Below, piece after piece: positions 15,121-23,131 of a stretch of DNA of 31,055 bases. Below the pieces are notes generated by a model that ran no database searches, was not told the origin of the DNA, and worked only from the letters and a program-made list of their open reading frames with translations. The stretch spans positions 1 to 31,055 of the forward strand of contig LCOM01000014.1 of NCBI GenBank assembly GCA_000999395.1, in the 5' to 3' direction. The DNA is from Parcubacteria group bacterium GW2011_GWA2_47_7 (lineage in GTDB: Bacteria > Patescibacteriota > Minisyncoccia > Phycocordibacterales > UBA6899). Made by a program: the position numbers and the translations under genes. Positions within the stretch are counted from its first letter, which is position 1. Each line of letters begins with the position of its first letter.

Positions 15121-15993
15121 ATGTTCATTGAGGAGAAATACTTGAACAAAGGTACTAAGCCCCAAATCTCTGTAGTTTCCGGCGGAGAAAGTTTTCGCGA
15201 TATAGAGACTCGTCTCTTGACGGAAATCATCCGATTGATCGATGATTTCCATCTGTCGGAAGATCAGCGTGGCGCAAATCCCAAGATGGCCATGTCACTC
15301 ATTCGTGCACTCACGGAAGGAGATGAGCAGTATCTTCGCCCACAAACAACGAGTTACATCATGGCGCGACTCGACGAACAGGTCGAGCGGTATATCGAAC
15401 TCGGATTTCATGCTGCTGCCGGATATTCCGAAACAGATTTTCGGAGCGCATTGACTCCGCTCATTACGCGTGTGATGGATTTTTTTGCACCACCATCGAG
15501 ACATCCCATCCGCGATGGCGAGTTTACCTTACTTTTGGTTATCCCGACGCAGTGGGTACCGATGCGCCGCCAGCTATATTCTTTTCTCGGCGACGTTTCC
15601 TCGGGAGCTGATGCGCTACGTACTGAAATACGTCCGCAAGGAAGACCTTCGCCCGTTGATCCCTACGTACTCGTGGGAATTAATGGAGGTCGTGAATTGA
15701 AGGGAAAAACAATACAGCAGGCCGATGAATGGGTAGAGAGGCATGGGAGAACGTTTTTGTCCCTCCACCAGCTTGTTCAATTGTTCCTTGTGCGACCAAA
15801 CTTCTTGTCGGCCCGCACGGATACTCTCTTGCCGCAAGCGGACGCGCTGGTTCTTGGCGAAAAATGCCCAGTTGGACTTATCCAATTTTCGGCACATCCG
15901 TCGGGTATCAATATGGTGTTCTATGATGAAAAAAAATATCTGAATAGCGGTGTGGGTGTGGGAAAGCCATATTTCACTACCCTTATTTCTTGA
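15121..15993 (+). CDS. Unknown cytoplasmic protein, about 290 residues
   Basis: I do not recognise the family. No signal peptide or membrane segments are seen. An N-terminal helical half contains LIRALTEGDEQYLRPQTTSY and RLDEQVERYIELGF. A C-terminal half of mixed alpha/beta character contains LLVIPTQWVPMRRQ, PYVLVGINGGRELKGK and a closing segment with several Gly residues. Two starts compete. ATG 15121 is 14 nt after the -10 box and lacks a Shine-Dalgarno. TTG 15142 has GAGGAG (15130-15135) exactly 6 nt upstream, which would give 283 residues; on site quality TTG is attractive. Located between rnc and smc as its own unit, with a promoter and terminator. Confidence 0.75.
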   Translation: MFIEEKYLNKGTKPQISVVSGGESFRDIETRLLTEIIRLIDDFHLSEDQRGANPKMAMSLIRALTEGDEQYLRPQTTSYIMARLDEQVERYIELGFHAAAGYSETDFRSALTPLITRVMDFFAPPSRHPIRDGEFTLLLVIPTQWVPMRRQLYSFLGDVSSGADALRTEIRPQGRPSPVDPYVLVGINGGRELKGKTIQQADEWVERHGRTFLSLHQLVQLFLVRPNFLSARTDTLLPQADALVLGEKCPVGLIQFSAHPSGINMVFYDEKKYLNSGVGVGKPYFTTLIS

Positions 15994-16008
15994 GTTCAAG
16001 CAATCGAG

Positions 16009-16035
16009 ACCGGAGCCACGTGCATCCGGTTTTTC
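16009..16035 (+). terminator. Terminator after the gene at 15121
   Basis: ACCGGA (16009-16014) pairs with TCCGGT (16025-16030), followed by TTTTC. Confidence 0.75.
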
Positions 16036-16071
16036 TTTTCCCCAGTTTTTGAGCCGGATTTATGAATAGCA

Positions 16072-16080
16072 TGCTAAAAT
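16072..16080 (+). promoter_or_regulatory. smc promoter (extended -10)
   Basis: TGC followed by TAAAAT (16075-16080), 9 nt before ATG 16090. No good -35 is seen (TTGAGC is 20 nt away), consistent with an extended -10 promoter and a very short leader. Confidence 0.5.
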
Positions 16081-16089
16081 AGTATTCAA

Positions 16090-18240
16090 ATGAGACTAAA
16101 GAGACTGGAGCTATTTGGATTCAAATCTTTTGGAAAAAAAGCCGTTTTGGAGTTTACTTCGCAGATAACTTCTGTCGTCGGGCCAAATGGTTCCGGTAAG
16201 TCGAACGTCGCCGAGGGAATTCGATTTGTACTTGGAGAACAGTCAATGAAGTCGATGCGCGGAAAGCGCGGTGAGGATCTCATCTTCAACGGATCGCAAT
16301 CAACGAGTCGCGCGAATCGTGCAAATGTGACAATCGTGTTTGATAACTCAAAGCGCGAATTTCCACTTGATTTTCACGAAGTTTCAATTGCTCGTGAAGT
16401 ATATCGGGATGGTACAAATCAATATTTCATTAACGGCTCGCAGGTGCGCCTGAAAGATGTTTTCGAACTTTTAGCATCGGTACACATTGGAGCATCCGGA
16501 CATCACATGATCTCACAGGGTGAGGCAGATCGTATCTTGAACGCCAATCCCAAGGAGCGACGCGAAATGCTCGAAGACGCACTGGGGCTCAAGGTCTACC
16601 AATATAAGCGCGCGGAGAGTGAACGTCGTCTTGAAAAGACTGAACAGAATATGAAAGAAGCCGAAGCATTGCGACGCGAGATCGCACCCCATCTTCGTTT
16701 TTTGAAAAAACAGGTTGAAAAGATTAATGAAGGAAGAGAATTGCGCGAGCGATTGATTGGACTGTATCGTGTGTATTTAAAACGTGAGGAAATATATTGC
16801 GAATTTAAAACTAGCGATATTGCCGATAGAAAACATGTGCCGGCGAGTGAACTTGCTGATCTCAACCTCAAGATTGAGCATGCCCGCAACGAACTTGCGA
16901 AGGAGAGCGCGGGAGATGAAAAAAGCCAGAGACTGCTTGACGTTGAATCAAAGCTTCGTGGTGCTCGTGCACGTCATGATGAACTTTCTCGTACCCTTGG
17001 GCGTGTCGAAGGAATGATTGAATTCGAAGAAAAGCAGCTTCGTAAAAAACAGGAGTCATTTGCACACCAGGAAGACGTCCCCATACGCCTTGGTGATGTT
17101 GAAGGACTCCAGAGTACTATAGAACAGGAATTAGCAAATGCGAATGATTCTGATGATATTGGCTATATCAAGGGTGCCTTGGGGCGAATCAAGGATGCTG
17201 TTCGAGGATTTATTGCACACCACAAGGCTGAGGCGGGTCAGAAAACATTGACTGATGCCGATTACCTCGAAGTACATGTTCTTCGCGAGGAGAAGGGGAA
17301 AGTTGATGAAGCACTTCGTGGAGTTGCCGAAGAGTCAAAAGTCATGGAGGCAGAATATCAGGCGGTGAAGTCGGAGATTGATCAAGAAAAGGAGCATTCG
17401 CGTGATACCGAGCGTGCACTCTTTGAGATGATGTCACGACGAGGAGAACTTCAGGCAACGCTTGATCGCATGCGCAACGAAGAAGAGAATCTCGCGCGCG
17501 AATCGCGCCGCCTCGAAGAAGAATTGAACGAAGCAGGCATCCTTCTTGGTCGTGCTGTTCTCGATTTTTCTAATGTACAAGTCTCCGTAGAAGAGGTACG
17601 CGGAGAATCCCGTGATGCTCAGGAAACCAGGAGGCGTGAAATAGAGCGTGGCAAGATACGGCTTGAAGATATCGGCGAGCTGAATGTAAAGCTTGATACC
17701 GAATTTAAATCGGGTGTGAAAAAGATTAACCACCAGTTTGGTGACTTCTTCCGCTTGATGTTTGGTGGTGGCGTCGCCGAGCTCTTTATTGTAAAGATAG
17801 AAAAAAGAAAACGTCGTGATACCGACCTCGATCTTTCCGATGTTCCGGGGGATGAAGATTCTGAGGAGGAAGAGGAGAATGACGAAGAGGGAATTGATAT
17901 CGCAGTTTCTCTCCCGCACAAGAAGATCAAAGGTTTACAAATGCTTTCTGGTGGCGAGCGTGCACTTACGTCCATTGCACTCCTCTTCGCTATCTCACAG
18001 GTCAATCCTCCACCATTCATGGTGCTTGATGAGACTGACGCTGCGCTTGATGAGGCGAACTCCCGCAAGTATGGTGACATGATTGAGAATCTCGCCAAAC
18101 TCTCACAGCTGATGGTCATCACGCACAATCGCGAAACGATGTCCCGCGCCGGCGTCCTTTACGGCGTCACAATGGGTACTGACGCCGTCTCCAAAGTCCT
18201 GAGCATTGCCTTCGAAGAAGCTCAGGAGGTGGCGAAGTAA
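16090..18240 (+). CDS. smc: Short SMC-family chromosome segregation ATPase, apparently without a hinge domain
   Basis: SMC dimers with kleisin subunits organise and segregate chromosomes. The N-terminal head has GPNGSGKSN (Walker A, residues 31-39) after LELFGFKSFGKK. The C-terminal head has LSGGERALTSIALLFA (signature, from 619), FMVLDETDAALDEAN (Walker B and D-loop, 643-657) and a switch His in ITHNRE. Between them lie heptad-rich coiled-coil segments at about 165-330 and 375-560. Normal bacterial SMC is about 1150-1200 residues with a globular hinge of about 150 between long coils. Here the middle (about 330-375) is a short polar helical stretch and I find no hinge motif. An acidic low-complexity insert (about 572-600) precedes the signature. 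It could instead be an SMC-like/RecN-like ATPase, but both heads match SMC best. Confidence 0.88.
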   Translation: MRLKRLELFGFKSFGKKAVLEFTSQITSVVGPNGSGKSNVAEGIRFVLGEQSMKSMRGKRGEDLIFNGSQSTSRANRANVTIVFDNSKREFPLDFHEVSIAREVYRDGTNQYFINGSQVRLKDVFELLASVHIGASGHHMISQGEADRILNANPKERREMLEDALGLKVYQYKRAESERRLEKTEQNMKEAEALRREIAPHLRFLKKQVEKINEGRELRERLIGLYRVYLKREEIYCEFKTSDIADRKHVPASELADLNLKIEHARNELAKESAGDEKSQRLLDVESKLRGARARHDELSRTLGRVEGMIEFEEKQLRKKQESFAHQEDVPIRLGDVEGLQSTIEQELANANDSDDIGYIKGALGRIKDAVRGFIAHHKAEAGQKTLTDADYLEVHVLREEKGKVDEALRGVAEESKVMEAEYQAVKSEIDQEKEHSRDTERALFEMMSRRGELQATLDRMRNEEENLARESRRLEEELNEAGILLGRAVLDFSNVQVSVEEVRGESRDAQETRRREIERGKIRLEDIGELNVKLDTEFKSGVKKINHQFGDFFRLMFGGGVAELFIVKIEKRKRRDTDLDLSDVPGDEDSEEEEENDEEGIDIAVSLPHKKIKGLQMLSGGERALTSIALLFAISQVNPPPFMVLDETDAALDEANSRKYGDMIENLAKLSQLMVITHNRETMSRAGVLYGVTMGTDAVSKVLSIAFEEAQEVAK

Positions 18241-18332
18241 AAAATTGATAGCTGGACTGTATTTTTGATTTACTTAGGTTGTGTCCTTATCATTCAGTGT
18301 CCTAAGGTCGCACGAACCTCGTTGCCGTTTCG

Positions 18333-18361
18333 TTTACTGTGAAGCATTAAGCTGTTACAAT
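18333..18361 (+). promoter_or_regulatory. Promoter of the STAS-like/HAMP gene pair
   Basis: TTTACT (18333-18338), a 17 nt spacer and TACAAT (18356-18361), predicting a leader of about 55 nt. The sequence between the smc stop and 18333 holds no clear gene. Confidence 0.6.
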
Positions 18362-18421
18362 GACAGATGATAAATACATTCACGGACAAATAGGTGTCTC
18401 TCTCCTTTTATCTTAAATATC

Positions 18422-18787
18422 ATGGAACAATCAAAAGAATACAAACTTTGGTGGGATGACAAAAACAAAGTTATTCGGCTTATCAAAAGGGGAAATTCAG
18501 TTGAGATTGAGGCGAGGGAGATGATGAACGACATGGACCGTATCATTGATGAGTGCAACGAGAAACCGTTATTGTTGGTAGAATTACCTGGTGGTGGGAC
18601 GGCTTCAAGCGGGGCAAGAAAAATTTATGCTGAGTATATGAAGCACGAAAGATTAAAAAAAATGGCTTTTTTCGGAATGCAAACTTCGTCAAGGGTCGTC
18701 ATGTCTTTTATTCTCAGGGCAGCCGGTGCAACAAATGCAAAATTTTTCGCTACGGAGGAAGAAGCGCTCGCGTGGCTTAAAGAATAA
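18422..18787 (+). CDS. STAS/SpoIIAA-like small protein
   Basis: 121 residues, soluble. The order of strands and helices and the ending ATNAKFFATEEEALAWLKE resemble stand-alone STAS/SEC14-like (SpoIIAA-like) proteins. These often close with a strand followed by an (E)EEALAWL helix and work as regulatory protein-binding modules. A Gly/Ser-rich loop (LPGGGTASSGARK) follows the central strand where anti-sigma antagonists carry their phosphorylated Ser; this parallel is inference. No Shine-Dalgarno is seen. The next gene starts 8 nt downstream, and its HAMP-like product suggests a small signalling pair. I regard the fold as likely and the function as unknown. Confidence 0.62.
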   Translation: MEQSKEYKLWWDDKNKVIRLIKRGNSVEIEAREMMNDMDRIIDECNEKPLLLVELPGGGTASSGARKIYAEYMKHERLKKMAFFGMQTSSRVVMSFILRAAGATNAKFFATEEEALAWLKE

Positions 18788-18795
18788 ATATCACT

Positions 18796-19149
18796 ATGGT
18801 AGATTCATCTGAACAGGAGGTTAACAAATATATTGAAGAAAGACTGGCATCGGTGATTCCAGCCTTGCAAGAGGTTGCATTGGGAAACTTTAAAATTCAA
18901 ATACCGCTTCCGGAGAAGGAAGACAGTTTTACTGAGTTATTCGTTGGGTTGAATTTAATGATTGACGATTTGAGCGAAAGTGACAATTCTCGTCGATTGG
19001 CAGAAGGAGAGCTTCTTGATTCTAAAAAAGAGCTTGAAAAAAAAGTAGAAGAGTTGGAGCGAATGAATAAGATAATGATTGGTCGAGAGTTGAGGGTGAT
19101 TGAATTAAAAAAGGAAATTAGTGATTTAAAGAAAAAAGCAGAAGACTAA
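18796..19149 (+). CDS. HAMP-like linker plus coiled-coil protein without an attached kinase
   Basis: 117 residues. Residues about 20-60 resemble a HAMP/linker of sensor kinases: PALQEVALGNFKIQIPLPEKEDSF followed by LFVGLNLMIDDL. After this a continuous coiled coil (about 70-115) contains the phrase LERMNKIMIGRELRVIELKKEI, which in many sensor kinases lies just before the histidine-kinase domain. The protein stops there: no kinase, no receiver and no membrane segment. It follows the STAS-like gene by 8 nt and is surely co-transcribed. It may act as an adaptor or scaffold for a kinase encoded elsewhere, or be a fragment of a former kinase gene. The downstream sequence shows no kinase remnants. 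Confidence 0.68.
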   Translation: MVDSSEQEVNKYIEERLASVIPALQEVALGNFKIQIPLPEKEDSFTELFVGLNLMIDDLSESDNSRRLAEGELLDSKKELEKKVEELERMNKIMIGRELRVIELKKEISDLKKKAED

Positions 19150-19236
19150 TTTCGGTATATTGTTTTTTATACTTGAATTTTGGTGATATGCAGACATCCT
19201 CCGAAGTACAATGCATCCTAGTGAACTGAGAAGGTG

Positions 19237-19254
19237 GACAATTAATTAATTGTC
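19237..19254. promoter_or_regulatory. Perfect 18 bp palindrome, candidate operator
   Basis: The 18 bases from 19237 to 19254 (GACAATTAATTAATTGTC) are their own reverse complement. The outer AGG/CCT (19232-19234 and 19257-19259) extend the symmetry after a 2 nt mismatch. No T-run follows. Its right end overlaps the -35 box of the next gene. Confidence 0.55.
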
Positions 19255-19278
19255 TTCCTCGAAAAAATAAAGTAGGCT
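19250..19278 (+). promoter_or_regulatory. Candidate promoter of the small membrane gene at 19310
   Basis: TTGTCT (19250-19255), a 17 nt spacer and TAGGCT (19273-19278). Matches are only moderate. The -35 box overlaps the palindrome. Confidence 0.4.
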
Positions 19279-19309
19279 GAGGAGAGCAGATTCTTTGAAG
19301 GAGTTGTAC

Positions 19310-19708
19310 GTGTTCACATTATTTTCTCGTCTGCTTGGAATGGGTCGTGACGAAGGCCCCCTTATTCGACTTATTGATATCACCATTCTCTGTGTGGTGT
19401 TTCTGATTCTCGCCTACAACGTGTCCACCGTTTCGACCCTCATGATTATTTTCGGTCTTATCGTGGTCATCACAATCAGGTCGATGTTGCAGGCGCATCG
19501 AGAAAAGTATTTTTATGACGATACGCTTTGGGACGATATCTCGATTGAAAGTTTAAAAAAGAGAGAGGAGATCACAAAAGGTCACAAGTGGGTCTACTTT
19601 TTCGAAGAAGTGTTGGACTTTTTTTATTCACCTGAAATCTATTGGTATTTCGGAGCTATCGCTATCGGTTTGACACTCAAGTTTTTTTTCGAAATTCGCC
19701 TCCTTTAG
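19310..19708 (+). CDS. Unknown small membrane protein, 132 residues
   Basis: I do not recognise the family. Two hydrophobic segments lie near the N-terminus (about residues 22-62, ILCVVFLILAYNVSTVSTLM then IIFGLIVVI) and one at the C-terminus (about 110-130, IYWYFGAIAIGLTLKFFFEI). A charged cytoplasmic-looking section (REKYFYDDTLWDDISIESLKKREE) lies between them. The start is chosen at GTG 19310 because GAAGGAG (19298-19303) ends 6 nt upstream; the frame is also open from TTG 19295. A terminator follows directly, so the gene is monocistronic and possibly controlled through the palindrome upstream. Confidence 0.68.
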   Translation: MFTLFSRLLGMGRDEGPLIRLIDITILCVVFLILAYNVSTVSTLMIIFGLIVVITIRSMLQAHREKYFYDDTLWDDISIESLKKREEITKGHKWVYFFEEVLDFFYSPEIYWYFGAIAIGLTLKFFFEIRLL

Positions 19709-19711
19709 AAT

Positions 19712-19734
19712 AAAAGCCCACCTGCGGGCTTTTT
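19712..19734 (+). terminator. Terminator after the membrane gene at 19310
   Basis: AAAAGCCC pairs with GGGCTTTT around a short loop, with a T-run. Confidence 0.85.
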
Positions 19735-20302
19735 CCTTTCGTGCGTTCGGGCTCACTTACCGTCTCCACTCTTCTTGGGTGTAGACGTAAAAAATGCGAG
19801 ACATGCGCCCATTGCCGATTTTAAGATAGACCTGAAGTATAAGTAGGCTAAGGGTATCGCTCAGGATTGATTTTCATTCGACAATACTGCAAATATTTCA
19901 TACTATCTCAATAGCTCGTTCTTAAAGAGGTCTGTGATTCTTTCGACACTTTTATTTTTGTTTTCCGTGCGTGACAAGGAGTTGCTTCTCTTTTCCGCCT
20001 TCTTTGATTTCATTTTTCTTTTCGCAGTATCCGTTTTTATTGGTTTTCATTCATCGCTTTTTGTGGCTCATCTTGGAAGGGGGGATTATCGTCCTGTGCG
20101 GCATTCTGTCGAGGTGGTATTTATCTTGGCGTGAAGTGAAGCGGTTGACCCGGCTCACGAATGATCAAGATATGACGTTTCCTGCGCCCTAGATATACTA
20201 CGCGGACCTGTGGTCTGAATTCATCGGTGAAAAAATCTGTGCAATATATGTTGGTTTTCTCATCGTCGGGAAACTGTGCGCACTTCTTTCTGCCTGATAG
20301 GC
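19735..20302. other. Intergenic region with a possible broken membrane-protein gene
   Basis: No intact gene is convincing in these 570 bases. A candidate broken one is listed at 19934-20192. The left part (19735-19930) and the last 100 bases show no motif I can name. Confidence 0.4.
19934..20192 (+). pseudogene. Possible frameshifted small membrane protein gene
   Basis: From GTG 19934, after AAGAGG, one frame encodes hydrophobic residues (ILSTLLFLFSV ... FIFLFAVSVFIGF). Near 20050 the hydrophobic, protein-like pattern moves to the frame one base later (FLWLILEGGIIVLCGILSRWYLSWREVK), which ends at 20192. Joined, they would give a two-helix membrane hairpin with a basic tail. Each frame alone gives only 66-73 residues. 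This may be decay, an assembly error or chance. Confidence 0.25.
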
Positions 20303-20331
20303 AAAAACGCCCATTGTCGGCGTTTTTTTTT
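20303..20331. terminator. Bidirectional terminator at the 3' end of rnr
   Basis: AAAAACGCC pairs with GGCGTTTTT around a 7 nt loop, with T-runs on both strands. It abuts the rnr stop on the minus strand and closes the region transcribed rightward. Confidence 0.85.
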
Positions 20332-20332
20332 G

Positions 20333-22381
20333 TTAAATGAGCTTCATTCCAATAAGTTTTTTCTTGAGGTCGACGGATGCGATTTTGACACGGACTTTGT
20401 CGCCCAAGCGATAGCTCTTGCCTTTCTGTTTGCCGACGAGGCGATAATTTTTCTCTTCAAAGAAGTAGAAGTCGTTTGGAATATCCCGCACGTGGACCAT
20501 CCCTTCTGTTTTAGTCTCCGGATCCTCCACGTAGATTCCCCATTCAGTGACTCCGGAAATCGTACCAGCAAGCTCTAGTCCTATGCGTTCGGCAAAGTAT
20601 TCGCACTGTTTGTAACGAATAGAAGATCGTTCAGCTTCAGCCGCGCTCACTTCCATCTGTGAACAGTAACGTGCGAGGTGTTCCTGCTCTTCTAGCGACT
20701 GCTTCGGAACTGGCTTTCCTAAGAGATAGCTTTCAAGTAGTCGATGGACCATGAGGTCTGGATAGCGACGAATCGGGGAGGTGAAGTGGGTGTAGAATTC
20801 AAATCCCAGACCAAAGTGCCCGATATTTTTGGTCGCGTAGACAGCCTTCGACATGGACCGAATGGTTGCCATCTGGATCATTGCCTCCTCGGCACGACCG
20901 CTGACTTCCGCGAGCATTTTGTTGATGTTCTTTGATGTGACTTGTCCGAACTTGTCGAGTTTGAGGTCATAGCCGATACCTTGGAGAAAATCACGGAGGT
21001 CTTGCATGCGCTCTTCGTTTGGCGCATCATGTACGCGGTAGACAAAAACTGACTCTGCGCGAAGGTCCTTTTTTGCGATGAGGGATGCGACGTGCTTGTT
21101 TGCGAGGAGCATAAACTCTTCGATGAGCTTGTTCGTATCTTGAATGACTTTTTTTGTTACACGAAGTGGTTTTCCTTTTTTATCGAGCTCGAATTTTACT
21201 TCTTCCGCCTCGAAAGCAATTGCCCCATCGGTAATACGTTTGATCCGCAATTGTTTGGCAAGGGAATTAAGAGAAAGTAATGCGTCGACGCAGTCTCCCT
21301 TTTTGGCATCGAGCACCAATTGTGCTTCCTCATAGGAAAATCTCCTCTGCGAGTGGATAATGCTCTTTCCAAACCACTCATCTAATACCTCACCCTTGCT
21401 ATTGAGAGTAAATACTGCAGAAAATGTTAGCCTGTCTTCATCGGGAACCAGTGAACAGATACCGTTTGAAAGCCGCTCGGGGAGCATTGGAATAGTCCTG
21501 TCAACAAGGTAGATAGATGTACCACGTTCGACCGCCTCCGTGTCAATGCGCGAGTGGCGCGTCACGTAGTGTGAGACATCCGCAATATGTACGCCTACTT
21601 CCACGTTTCCATTTTCAAGTTTTTTCCACGATAGTGCGTCATCAAAATCCTTCGCATCATGCGGGTCAATGGTGAGTGTTAGTGTGCCACGAAAATCCCT
21701 GCCGATTGGCGAGGCGATGCGACGCGCGATTTCCTCCTTCGGAATTTCGAGGGGGATTTGTTCTGCCGCATGAATAACTTCGGGGTCAAACGTCATGTCA
21801 AAACCGCGCTCCAAGACGATGGCCTCCATTTCTACATTGTGCTCATCAGGAGCGCCCAGGATTTTTTTGACCTCACCGGTTGGTCCCTGTTTTGGGTCGG
21901 ACCAGTGTTTCATTTCGACGTAGACTTTTTGCCCCACCTTTGCTTCGTGTAGCATGTCTTCGGGAATCAGGATGGTGCGGTACATCTTGAAATCGTCCGG
22001 CTGAAGGAAAAAGCTTCCACCTTCCACCACAAGTATTCCGACAAATTTTGTTTTATTGCGCACGAGGACTTGGAGCACTTCGCCAGTCTGGCGATGGCTT
22101 GATGATTTACCATAGAGCACTATTTTGACCCTGTCCCTATCGAGTGCAGTATTCAAGTCCGAACCATCAATTTCGATGTCTTCCTTCATTCCATCGACCT
22201 CGACGTATCCCACCCCCTTCGCGTTGACGCGAATGGTTCCTTCGACCGCATGTTTGGTCGGGAACTTCGTATGCTCTCCGTGATGGTTGGGATTTTTTGC
22301 CATAGGCGAAGCTTTTCCTGTAGACCCTCTTTTGCCGGATGGCTTCTTATTGAAATATTTTTTGGATTTATCGTTTTTCAT
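20333..22381 (-). CDS. rnr: Ribonuclease R (RNB-family 3'-5' exoribonuclease)
   Basis: Degrades structured RNA from the 3' end and takes part in RNA quality control. The product has 682 residues. A basic N-terminal tail (1-40) is followed by two cold-shock-like domains (about 45-110 and 115-175). The RNB catalytic domain (about 225-560) carries the metal-binding aspartates in IDPHDAKDFDDA (D239, D242 or D245, D247, D248) and the conserved HFTSPIRRYPDLMVHR. A C-terminal S1 domain (about 600-682) begins around GTISGVTEWGIYVE. RNase II lacks the long N-terminus, so RNase R fits better. On the minus strand TATCAT lies 6 nt before the ATG, suggesting a leaderless transcript. The upstream PH-domain gene is 69 nt away in the same direction. 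Confidence 0.95.
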   Translation of the reverse strand: MKNDKSKKYFNKKPSGKRGSTGKASPMAKNPNHHGEHTKFPTKHAVEGTIRVNAKGVGYVEVDGMKEDIEIDGSDLNTALDRDRVKIVLYGKSSSHRQTGEVLQVLVRNKTKFVGILVVEGGSFFLQPDDFKMYRTILIPEDMLHEAKVGQKVYVEMKHWSDPKQGPTGEVKKILGAPDEHNVEMEAIVLERGFDMTFDPEVIHAAEQIPLEIPKEEIARRIASPIGRDFRGTLTLTIDPHDAKDFDDALSWKKLENGNVEVGVHIADVSHYVTRHSRIDTEAVERGTSIYLVDRTIPMLPERLSNGICSLVPDEDRLTFSAVFTLNSKGEVLDEWFGKSIIHSQRRFSYEEAQLVLDAKKGDCVDALLSLNSLAKQLRIKRITDGAIAFEAEEVKFELDKKGKPLRVTKKVIQDTNKLIEEFMLLANKHVASLIAKKDLRAESVFVYRVHDAPNEERMQDLRDFLQGIGYDLKLDKFGQVTSKNINKMLAEVSGRAEEAMIQMATIRSMSKAVYATKNIGHFGLGFEFYTHFTSPIRRYPDLMVHRLLESYLLGKPVPKQSLEEQEHLARYCSQMEVSAAEAERSSIRYKQCEYFAERIGLELAGTISGVTEWGIYVEDPETKTEGMVHVRDIPNDFYFFEEKNYRLVGKQKGKSYRLGDKVRVKIASVDLKKKLIGMKLI

Positions 22382-22387
22382 ATATGT

Positions 22388-22393
22388 ATGATA
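22388..22393 (-). promoter_or_regulatory. -10 box immediately before rnr
   Basis: On the minus strand TATCAT (22393-22388) ends 6 nt before the rnr ATG at 22381. No clear -35 is seen. Confidence 0.4.
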
Positions 22394-22450
22394 TTTCTGT
22401 TCATTCGTTTTCTGGCGAGTTTGTTGTGTCTGGAAAATTGATTCAAGAAG

Positions 22451-23002
22451 TTAGTCAGATTCGTTGTCCAAATGGACAAGTTTTGCGCGCTCCATTTCGC
22501 GGTCCTGAAAGTTGTTGATAAATTTTTTGATTTCGTAGGGGCTCGCGATGTAGCTAGCGATGAAATCTTCGCGCTCACCGGCGGTTTCGAGGCGTATGGT
22601 GCCGAAGTCGAGCAGCGTCTGAATGATACCTTTTTGGTCAACGGTGACGTTTTGTATTTTGTCGATACGAAAAGATGAAGATGTCCTCCTGAAGAGTCCC
22701 TTTTGATCGATATCAAAGATGCGTTTATCCGTGATGATGAGTACATCGAGGTAGTAGTCTGTCCACATATTCCAACCCATCATCCAGACAATAAGCAGCC
22801 ATGCAAAAAGAAAGAACGAACCGACGTATACTTCGCTTCCGGCAAAACTGAAGAATTTTTCCATCGGGATAAAGTGGAAGAGAAAGATGGCTATAACCGG
22901 TATCGCCACAAATGCGATGAGAACAAAAATATCACTGAGTAGCACAAACCAGTGCTTACGTACGATTCGTGCAATCTGTTCGCTTTCGTTTATTTCAATC
23001 AT
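22451..23002 (-). CDS. Membrane protein with a bacterial PH (bPH2/YdbS-like) domain
   Basis: 183 residues. Two hydrophobic helices lie at about 18-45 (WFVLLSDIFVLIAFVAIPVIAIFLF) and 58-78. The soluble C-terminal part (about 85-160) has the bPH2 signature: YLDVLIITDKRIFDID, GLFRRTSSSFRIDKIQNVTV and GTIRLETAG. This is the usual layout of YdbS/YdbT-like proteins, with a membrane hairpin and a PH-like domain on the cytoplasmic face. Their cellular role is generally unknown. The C-terminus is charged. It may be co-transcribed with rnr, 69 nt downstream, though rnr also seems to have its own -10 box. No Shine-Dalgarno is seen. Confidence 0.83.
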   Translation of the reverse strand: MIEINESEQIARIVRKHWFVLLSDIFVLIAFVAIPVIAIFLFHFIPMEKFFSFAGSEVYVGSFFLFAWLLIVWMMGWNMWTDYYLDVLIITDKRIFDIDQKGLFRRTSSSFRIDKIQNVTVDQKGIIQTLLDFGTIRLETAGEREDFIASYIASPYEIKKFINNFQDREMERAKLVHLDNESD

Positions 23003-23131
23003 TCCAGTAGTGAAAAATAGCGTTGCTCTCTGGAGTCGTCGCGCCGTTTGTAATGGATAGAAGCATGTTTGTTGATGTAGGTGTTTGCATGGAATAAAAT
23101 TGTAGTATTGACGCCATTTTCTACTACCGGG

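Noticed and set aside
22378..22746. A 122-codon minus-strand frame between rnr and the PH-domain gene
   Set aside because: It overlaps the PH-domain gene in another frame and is Ser/Thr/Lys-rich without any domain; a shadow.
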